Position numbers and translations under genes: made by a program
The notes under the pieces: generated by a model
What the model was told of the DNA's origin: nothing
The model's input: the letters and a program-made list of their open reading frames with translations, nothing else
The model's database searches: none
In this document: in pieces, positions 1 to 5,126 of the stretch
How the letters are laid out: each line of letters opens with the position of its first letter
Numbering within the stretch: position 1 is the stretch's first letter
NCBI GenBank assembly: GCA_946413945.1
Contig: CAMKMR010000111.1
Coordinates: 1 to 6,203, forward strand
Direction of reading: 5' to 3'
Origin: an uncultured Lachnospiraceae bacterium
Lineage (GTDB): Bacteria; Bacillota; Clostridia; Lachnospirales; Lachnospiraceae
DNA: 6,203 nt

Positions 1-93
1 CTTGCTGAGTCAGCTGGGAAGTTAAAATATGTTCAGGTAGACGACCAGGCTATTGAAGAAGCAAAAACTCTTGGTATATGCTTTGGAGATTAA
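1..93 (+). CDS. C-terminal end of an unidentified protein (5' truncated)
   Basis: An open frame runs from the first base of the window to a TAA at 91-93 and encodes the last 30 residues of a protein that starts upstream. The tail ends in EEAKTLGICFGD and looks like a soluble, mixed helix/strand C-terminus. I do not recognise the family, and 30 residues are too few to assign a function. The best support for a real gene is context: the ribosome binding site of the next gene (GGAGA, 85-89) lies inside its final codons, and only six bases separate the two genes. That is the usual geometry of a translationally coupled operon pair, so its product may act together with the membrane protein downstream. 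Confidence 0.6.
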   Translation, partial: LAESAGKLKYVQVDDQAIEEAKTLGICFGD

Positions 94-99
94 AGTACA
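85..99 (+). promoter_or_regulatory. Ribosome binding site embedded in the end of the upstream gene
   Basis: GGAGA at 85-89 lies ten bases before the ATG at 100 and inside the last codons of the preceding frame, just before its TAA. No promoter is visible between the genes. This fixes the ATG at 100 as the start and implies coupled translation with the upstream gene. Confidence 0.7.
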
Positions 100-2784
100 A
101 TGCGTCTTAAAATTATAAAGATCATTTTAGGAGCAGCCCTTTTTATCGCATTTTTTGCGGGGGCTGCTCTAGTAACGAATTATATAAATAATTTAGGCAG
201 AGAAAAAGTCGCTGTTGAGATGCCGGGAGAAAGCCTTAATGCAATTTATGCAGAGGTTGATGGCGAAAAGGTCAACTACATGCCGGCATATAGAACGGCC
301 TTAAATACCAGCCTCTACAGGGATTCTATCATTCCTGTGGGAGAGGATAAGACAGTAAAGATACTTGTTCCTAATACAGGTAAGTCAAATAATAATATAA
401 GCTATGAGCTAAGAGATGAATCAGGATCAACTCTTATCGAAAATGGAGATATGGAATATGATGCTGATGTAAATGGCTTTAACCGCTACGAAACCAGTAT
501 CCGTATGGATCTTTCGGAAGGGCGGGAATATAGCTTTATTGTAAAGACAAGTAAAGATAATGAGCAGATTTATTATTATACAAGGCTTATAAGACTTAAA
601 AGTAATAAAATTGATGTCCTTTCTTCCTATGCAGAAGAGTTCAGCCGGGCTACATTTGCAGCGGATAAGAAGACTCTTGCCACAGAACTTGAAATGGCAG
701 CAAATGAAGCTGGCAGCAGGGTGGCTGAGGGAAATGAATCTGACGATGAAGATGATAGTGATTCTTCAGTTAAGGTGGCGTCTGCGACAGATGCAGCCAG
801 TGTTACAGCAGAGGATATAGAAAATGTCCTTAGAACGTCTACAGCTATTGTGGACAAGAATTATCTAGGGCTTGTTTCGCTTGATTCTTCTTTTGATGCA
901 GTGACCTGGGGAAGTCTTAAGCCTGAAAAAGTAGGAGAGACGATAAGGACTATAAAAGAAGTAAGCGAAGAGAGTGCGGTGGTATCATTTTCTTATGTTA
1001 TAACTGCCTTTAATTCAGGGGCTTCTGAAAATCTTTACTATAGTGTTGAAGAAATTTACGAACTTTCTCTTTCTCAGGATACAGGAAAGGCGTCTATATC
1101 TGATTACCACAGATATATGAACAGGGCCTTTACAGGAAACAGATTTGTTCAATCCACTAACAGTATAAATATCGGTGCGGTAAGCTCTTTTGAAGCGGAA
1201 TATATCACAACTGATGATTGTGAAAAGATTGCTTTTGTGGCAGATGGCTGTCTCTGGTATTTTGATTATAACGAAGGCTGGGTCACAAAAGTTTATGGAG
1301 TAGAAACGTCTGCGTCTTCACCGGCCTCAAAGGGAATGAAGCGATACAGTATAGACTGCCTTAAGATAAATGATTCTGAGGTTGAATTTATCGTATACGG
1401 TCGTATCCCTTGGGGGAATGAGGAAGGAAAAGAAGGAGTCGCACTTTATAAATATAATGTAAAGACTGCCACTGTAAGTCAGGTGCTCTTTATTGAGACT
1501 GACCTTTCTTATACTGCTTTAAAGTCAGGCGCTGAAAAGGTTGCTGCCTATAACGATAAAAATGGAATGTTCTATACGATAATAGGACAAAAACTAGTAT
1601 CTTATGATACGAAAACAGGCCAGGAAAAGGATATAACAACAGATCTTATGGAATGCGATATCAAGGCTTCGAAAGACAGGAATGTTGTAGCTTATCCTGA
1701 TACTAGTAATGAGACTGAAGTTAAAAATATTACTCTTACAGATCTTGCCAGCGGTAAGTCAACAGAAATAAACGTTCCGGGAAAGATAGTTACATCTCTT
1801 GGTTTTATTGGGAATGACTTCGTTTATGGGGTTTCAGACAGTGATAATATTAAAGTCGGAGCTGATGGGATAGCAAGTTACCTGTTTGATTCGATAAATA
1901 TCGTAAAAAGAGATGGCAGTCTGGCTAAGAAATATGAAAAGGAAGGGGTACTTATTTCTGATCTTACTTTTCTTAACAATACCATTTATCTGATAAGAGT
2001 AAGGAAAGATGTGGATTCAGGAGAGATTGAAAGTGTGGATCCGGATTATATTTCTTATAAAACTGAGGATGAAAAGCAGATAGTTTCAAATAGTTTTAAT
2101 TCGTCAGAACAGACATTAGATGAACTTAACCTGAAATTCCCTGACTTTATCTATATGTACAGCTCGCCTATAGAAAAGGTGACAAAGTATGATAGGAAAG
2201 CTGTTGTGGAAGGAAAGATTTCCGGAGAGATAAATAAAAGTCTTGTTTATGTATTCCAGGGAAGGGATATAAAGTTCGAGTCAAAATCCATCGGAAGAGC
2301 GATAAGAAGCGTTAAGGATGAAGGCGGTTATGTGGTTTCTTACGACGGGAATATACTCTACAGACATAAAAAGGGCGCCCTTTATCTTACGGTGGCAGGA
2401 ACATTTGATTATAAGAGCGTTGAAACTGATGACGAAAGTTTTGGAGCCTGCCTTTATATGGGCCTTTTATCATCTGGAAATAAAATCTCTTACGACGAGA
2501 TTAAGGATAAAAAGGATTGGGAAAAGGCTTTTGAGGAATTCGGAGGAAATGCCAGAGGCCTTAATCTTACGGGCGCAGATCTTGATATAGCCATACTTTA
2601 TCTTGGAGAGGGCATACCATTTGCTACTAAGATAGGGGACAGATATGTTATGGTGGTCAGCTTTAACAGTGAGGCTATAAGATATTATGACCCTGTTTTA
2701 GGAACAGAAGTAAAGCTTGCTAGAAGTTCGTTTAAAGAAGATGTAGAAGAGGCAGGAGACGAATTTTACCTTTATATCAAGTAG
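100..2784 (+). CDS. Large membrane-anchored extracytoplasmic protein with a degenerate C39-peptidase-like C-terminus
   Basis: This 894-residue protein belongs to no family I can name. The N-terminus has basic residues (MRLKIIK) followed by one hydrophobic segment (about 5-27). There is no lipobox and no clear cleavage site, so a signal anchor with the bulk outside the membrane is likely. Residues 40-165 look beta-rich. Residues 211-223 are a strongly acidic Ser/Asp/Glu linker. Residues 236-350 form another mixed domain. About 355-650 shows recurring short strand-turn units (for example KIAFVADGCLWYFD near 376 and QKLVSYDTKTGQ near 496) typical of beta-propellers, although I cannot count blades. 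Residues 770-894 resemble a C39-type peptidase. ACLYM (783-787) is followed by a helix and, later, RYVMVV (848-853) and YYDPVLG (862-868). The position expected for the catalytic Cys reads Ser780 and that for the His reads Arg848, while the DP pair (864-865) remains. An inactive binding or scaffold domain is therefore inferred. The gene is probably coupled to the one upstream and ends about 155 bases before a terminator. The frame is certain; the function is not. Confidence 0.9.
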   Translation: MRLKIIKIILGAALFIAFFAGAALVTNYINNLGREKVAVEMPGESLNAIYAEVDGEKVNYMPAYRTALNTSLYRDSIIPVGEDKTVKILVPNTGKSNNNISYELRDESGSTLIENGDMEYDADVNGFNRYETSIRMDLSEGREYSFIVKTSKDNEQIYYYTRLIRLKSNKIDVLSSYAEEFSRATFAADKKTLATELEMAANEAGSRVAEGNESDDEDDSDSSVKVASATDAASVTAEDIENVLRTSTAIVDKNYLGLVSLDSSFDAVTWGSLKPEKVGETIRTIKEVSEESAVVSFSYVITAFNSGASENLYYSVEEIYELSLSQDTGKASISDYHRYMNRAFTGNRFVQSTNSINIGAVSSFEAEYITTDDCEKIAFVADGCLWYFDYNEGWVTKVYGVETSASSPASKGMKRYSIDCLKINDSEVEFIVYGRIPWGNEEGKEGVALYKYNVKTATVSQVLFIETDLSYTALKSGAEKVAAYNDKNGMFYTIIGQKLVSYDTKTGQEKDITTDLMECDIKASKDRNVVAYPDTSNETEVKNITLTDLASGKSTEINVPGKIVTSLGFIGNDFVYGVSDSDNIKVGADGIASYLFDSINIVKRDGSLAKKYEKEGVLISDLTFLNNTIYLIRVRKDVDSGEIESVDPDYISYKTEDEKQIVSNSFNSSEQTLDELNLKFPDFIYMYSSPIEKVTKYDRKAVVEGKISGEINKSLVYVFQGRDIKFESKSIGRAIRSVKDEGGYVVSYDGNILYRHKKGALYLTVAGTFDYKSVETDDESFGACLYMGLLSSGNKISYDEIKDKKDWEKAFEEFGGNARGLNLTGADLDIAILYLGEGIPFATKIGDRYVMVVSFNSEAIRYYDPVLGTEVKLARSSFKEDVEEAGDEFYLYIK

Positions 2785-2938
2785 GGATTTTGTATACAAA
2801 GTACAATTTGTATAGGATTGTATCAATGGTTCACAGATTAGACACAAAATCAACCTATGATTTTCATATTTTTGTAGTATTCTTTAACTGTTCCAATTGA
2901 AGGAATCTATACCTTCCCCCACATTTTTCATACCTTTT
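2785..2938. other. Gene-free stretch between the membrane protein and its terminator
   Basis: These 154 bases hold no convincing gene. Visible structure is limited to a perfect ten-base palindrome (TTGTATACAA, 2790-2799), two more TTGTAT copies (2808-2813 and 2818-2823), and a 24-codon frame (2826-2900) with a possible AGGA site. The stretch is probably the 3' untranslated region of the preceding operon. It might instead be the body of a small RNA ending at the terminator at 2970, but I recognise no known RNA family in it. Confidence 0.4.
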
Positions 2939-2970
2939 AGAGCCGCCAATCTGGCGGCTCTTCTTATTTT
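2939..2970 (+). terminator. Rho-independent terminator
   Basis: AGAGCCGCCA (2939-2948) pairs perfectly with TGGCGGCTCT (2952-2961) around a three-base loop. The stem is GC-rich and ten base pairs long, and the T-rich run TTCTTATTTT (2961-2970) follows it. The T tract lies only on the right, so it stops + strand transcripts and most likely ends the operon of the 894-residue membrane protein. The distance of about 155 bases from that gene's stop codon is longer than usual. Confidence 0.85.
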
Positions 2971-2975
2971 ATGAG

Positions 2976-3044
2976 AAACTGCTTAGGCTATGATACAGAT
3001 CTTAGAGACCTTAGAACCTTCCCCTGCCTTATCAGTTTTTTTTT
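2976..3044 (+). terminator. Possible second, weaker terminator (imperfect stem plus nine T)
   Basis: AAACTG (2976-2981) can pair with CAGTTT (3033-3038), and GGC (2986-2988) with GCC (3026-3028), with two mismatches in between. A run of nine T (3036-3044) follows. The enclosed loop is about 37 bases with no obvious inner helix, so the structure is weaker than the terminator just upstream. It may be a backup terminator or only a chance T run. Confidence 0.25.
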
Positions 3045-3105
3045 AGCTTGTGATCATTACAGCTTTATATTGTGAGATTAGATGCTGCTAGAGAGTTGTT
3101 AGGCG

Positions 3106-3134
3106 TTGCTTTAAGAAAAATCATGTGTTAAGAT
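3106..3134 (+). promoter_or_regulatory. Predicted sigma-A-type promoter of lysA
   Basis: TTGCTT (3106-3111) and TAAGAT (3129-3134) are separated by 17 bases. TGT directly before the -10 provides an extended -10 element. Transcription would begin near 3141 and leave a leader of only about 30 bases. Such a leader has room for a ribosome binding site but not for a lysine riboswitch. This is a consensus match by eye only. Confidence 0.5.
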
Positions 3135-3169
3135 GAAAAACAATTTAAGAAAGAAAAGGAGAACGCGTT

Positions 3170-4426
3170 ATGAAGACACCATTTGTTAGCAAAGATCAGG
3201 TTGAAGAGATTGTAAAGACTTATCCTACACCTTTCCATATCTATTATGAAAAAGGTATTCGTGAAAATGCAAAGAAGATGTATAAGGCTTTTTCGTGGAA
3301 TAAAGGATTTAAGGAATATTTTGCTGTAAAAGCAACTCCAAACCCAACAATACTTAAGATACTCCATGAGTGTGGCTGTGGAACAGACTGCTCATCAATG
3401 GCTGAACTTGTTATGTCTGAAAAGTGTGGTATCACTGGTAATGACGTTATGTTCTCTTCTAATGATACACCGGCAGAGGAATTTGCTTATGCAGCAAAAA
3501 TAGGCGCTACTATCAATCTTGATGATATTACACATATTGATATGTTGAAGGAAACATGCGGTATTCCTAAGAGAATTTCCTGCCGTTTTAATCCGGGTGG
3601 AAAGTTTGCTATTGCAAATACCATAATGGATAATCCGGGAGATGCTAAGTATGGTATGACACCGGACCAGATAATTGAGGCTTATAAGAGACTAAAAGAG
3701 GAAGGTGCAGAGGAGTTCGGTATGCATGCCTTCCTTGCAAGTAATACGGTTACAAATGATTATTATCCTACACTTGCTAAGATCCTTTTTGAGATGGCAG
3801 TAAAGATCAAGGAAGAAACAGGAGTAAAGCTTTCATTTATTAATCTTTCAGGTGGTATTGGAATTCCGTATAAACCAGACCAGGAAGGTAATGATATTGA
3901 AAAAATTGGCGAAGAAGTTCATAAGGTATTTGATGAAATTCTTGTGCCTGCAGGTATGGGAGATGTAGCTATCTATACTGAATCAGGAAGATTTATGCTG
4001 GCTCCATATGGACATCTTGTAACAAAGGCTATCCATGAAAAGCACATCTATAAGGAATATATCGGAGTAGATGCCTGCGCCGCAAACCTTATGAGACCTG
4101 CGATGTATGATGCTTATCACCATATCACAGTGCTTGGAAAAGAAGATCAGCCTTTAGATCATAAGTATGATATTACAGGATCTCTTTGTGAAAACAATGA
4201 TAAATTTGCTAAAGATAGAATGCTTCCTAAGATTGATATGGGAGATTATCTTGTGATCCATGACACTGGAGCACATGGATTTGCTATGGGTTATAATTAT
4301 AACGGACGACTTTGGTCAGCAGAACTTCTTCTTCGTGAAGATGGATCAGTTGTTCAGATAAGACGTCCTGAAACAATTGAGGATTATTTTGCAACCTTAG
4401 ATGGTTTCTGGGATATAAAATTATAG
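3170..4426 (+). CDS. lysA: Diaminopimelate decarboxylase
   Basis: This pyridoxal-phosphate enzyme decarboxylates meso-diaminopimelate to L-lysine, the last step of the DAP pathway, in the cytoplasm. The 418 residues match the usual family length of about 415-440. The fold type III alanine-racemase-like barrel carries the cofactor lysine in YFAVKATPNP (Lys54) and the phosphate-binding loop SGGIGIPY (227-234). ESGR (271-274) corresponds to the family EPGR motif. The second domain has the catalytic cysteine in CENND (340-344) and the segment HDTGAHGFAMGYNYN (364-378). Two motifs differ from textbook enzymes: HAFLASNT (186-193) stands where H-I-G-S is common, and GAHG where GAYG is common. I recall the same forms in other Lachnospiraceae proteins annotated as this enzyme, so they look like a clade signature. 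AAAAGGAG (3154-3161) eight bases before the ATG fixes the start. The gene appears monocistronic. A related decarboxylase acting on another substrate, such as carboxynorspermidine, is the main alternative. Confidence 0.9.
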   Translation: MKTPFVSKDQVEEIVKTYPTPFHIYYEKGIRENAKKMYKAFSWNKGFKEYFAVKATPNPTILKILHECGCGTDCSSMAELVMSEKCGITGNDVMFSSNDTPAEEFAYAAKIGATINLDDITHIDMLKETCGIPKRISCRFNPGGKFAIANTIMDNPGDAKYGMTPDQIIEAYKRLKEEGAEEFGMHAFLASNTVTNDYYPTLAKILFEMAVKIKEETGVKLSFINLSGGIGIPYKPDQEGNDIEKIGEEVHKVFDEILVPAGMGDVAIYTESGRFMLAPYGHLVTKAIHEKHIYKEYIGVDACAANLMRPAMYDAYHHITVLGKEDQPLDHKYDITGSLCENNDKFAKDRMLPKIDMGDYLVIHDTGAHGFAMGYNYNGRLWSAELLLREDGSVVQIRRPETIEDYFATLDGFWDIKL

Positions 4427-4427
4427 G

Positions 4428-4482
4428 ATATCAGCATAAGAAAAAGGAGTGCGAGGCGCACTCCTTTTTCTTATGCTGATAT
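4428..4482. terminator. Bidirectional terminator: perfect 26-bp inverted repeat
   Basis: The left arm (4428-4453) and right arm (4457-4482) are exact reverse complements around the three-base loop AGG. A GC-rich core (GGAGTGCG/CGCACTCC) is flanked by five A on the left and five T on the right, so each strand shows a hairpin followed by a T run. It fills the gap between two convergent stop codons, starting two bases after the lysA TAG and ending two bases before the cyclophilin stop. It should terminate both transcripts. Confidence 0.92.
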
Positions 4483-4483
4483 A

Positions 4484-5005
4484 CTATCTTGTTTCAGGTT
4501 CTGGATAATCCTCGCCGAAGGTATTAACTGTAACTTCCTTCATTACAACTGGATCAAGCGGGCTGTCCTGCCATCCTGTAGCTACACATGCAATCTTATC
4601 AACTACATCCATTCCTTCTGTTACCTGGCCAAATGCAGCATACTCACCATCAAGATGAGGAGCAGCTTTATGCATGATAAAGAACTGTGAACCAGCTGAA
4701 TCTGGATGCATTGAACGAGCCATAGAAAGAACTCCTGGAAGGTGCTTAAGATCATTTGCGGCAAAGCCGTTGTGAGCAAATTCGCCCTTTATAGAATAAC
4801 CAGGGCCGCCTGTTCCGACACCATCAGGGTCGCCACCCTGGATCATGAAACCGCGGATGATCCTGTGGAAAGTAAGTCCATTATAGAATCCCTTATTAAC
4901 CAGGGAGATAAAGTTGTTTACTGTATTTGGAGCCTTTTCGGGATAAAGCTCAGCCTTGATGACTGAACCGTCATTCATTGTAAATGTAACTACTGGATAT
5001 GCCAT
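4484..5005 (-). CDS. Cyclophilin-type peptidyl-prolyl cis-trans isomerase
   Basis: This enzyme catalyses cis-trans isomerisation of Xaa-Pro peptide bonds to assist protein folding. The 173 residues make one cyclophilin domain with no signal peptide, so it is cytoplasmic and PpiB-like. The signature FHRIIRGFMIQGGDP (46-60) supplies the catalytic Arg48 and the substrate-pocket Phe53 and Gln56. GTGGPGY (64-70), SQFFI (106-110) and LDGEYAAFGQV (118-128) complete the active-site face. By alignment to human cyclophilin A, the Trp121 position is His117 and the His126 position is Tyr122. The first change suggests weak cyclosporin binding, as with other bacterial members. AAAGGAA (5016-5022 on the opposite strand) lies about ten bases before the ATG and supports this start. 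The gene converges on lysA and diverges from mltG, so it is probably transcribed alone. The short C-terminal tail EDYPEPETR is not part of the fold. Confidence 0.95.
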   Translation of the reverse strand: MAYPVVTFTMNDGSVIKAELYPEKAPNTVNNFISLVNKGFYNGLTFHRIIRGFMIQGGDPDGVGTGGPGYSIKGEFAHNGFAANDLKHLPGVLSMARSMHPDSAGSQFFIMHKAAPHLDGEYAAFGQVTEGMDVVDKIACVATGWQDSPLDPVVMKEVTVNTFGEDYPEPETR

Positions 5006-5024
5006 ATAATCACCGTTCCTTTTC

Positions 5025-5053
5025 TTGAAATTGTATATAAAAGATGGTACTAT
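5025..5053 (+). promoter_or_regulatory. Predicted promoter for mltG
   Basis: TTGAAA (5025-5030) and TACTAT (5048-5053) are 17 bases apart, and TGG just before the -10 gives an extended -10 element. Transcription would start near 5060, about 67 bases before the GTG. A second reading, TTGTAT (5031-5036) with TATTAT (5053-5058) at 16 bases, is also possible. Confidence 0.45.
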
Positions 5054-5080
5054 ATTATCATTATTATAAAATTACTTCAA
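5052..5080 (-). promoter_or_regulatory. Predicted promoter for the cyclophilin gene
   Basis: On the minus strand, TTGAAG (5080-5075) and TAATAT (5057-5052) are exactly 17 bases apart, and TGA sits directly before the -10 as an extended element. Transcription would start near 5045, giving a leader of about 40 bases. The -10 overlaps the -10 proposed for mltG on the other strand by two bases. Confidence 0.5.
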
Positions 5081-5114
5081 GTGTGCCCTTTTTTAGGGAA
5101 GCACTGGGTTTATA

Positions 5115-5126
5115 GAGGAAAGTATA
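5115..5126 (+). promoter_or_regulatory. Ribosome binding site selecting the GTG start of mltG
   Basis: GAGG (5115-5118, within AGAGGAAA) lies eight bases before the GTG at 5127. The next in-frame ATG (5148) has no comparable site and would cut off the basic residues preceding the membrane segment. The GTG is therefore the preferred start. Confidence 0.75.

Noticed and set aside
611..857. Open frames on both strands inside the large membrane-protein gene (611-820 + and 627-857 -)
   Set aside because: They lie wholly inside the 894-codon frame, over the low-complexity acidic linker. Their products are Ser/Ala- or Leu/Gln-rich, have no ribosome binding site, and look like shadows.
805..1140. 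Resemblance of residues 236-347 of the membrane protein to YycH/YycI-type regulatory domains
   Set aside because: Only the general alternation of strands and a Y-rich end match. No specific motif supports it and no WalRK genes are visible nearby.
2971..3075. 34-codon open frame right after the terminator
   Set aside because: It has no ribosome binding site, it runs through the T tract, and the region upstream of its ATG is the T-rich tail of the terminator. It is more likely untranslated DNA.
2785..3169. Lysine riboswitch, T-box, 6S RNA or SRP RNA in the intergenic gap
   Set aside because: None of the conserved cores I know for these RNAs can be read on either strand. GGGGAAGG-like tracts occur only on the minus strand, without the surrounding L-box helices.
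4742..4966. 74-codon + strand frame opposite the isomerase gene
   Set aside because: It is antisense to the highly conserved cyclophilin core and has no matching ribosome binding site or recognisable product.
5081..5104. Hairpin around CCCTTTTTTAGGG upstream of mltG
   Set aside because: Only three C-G pairs plus a GTG/CAC clamp with an internal mismatch can form, so it is too weak to call a terminator or attenuator.
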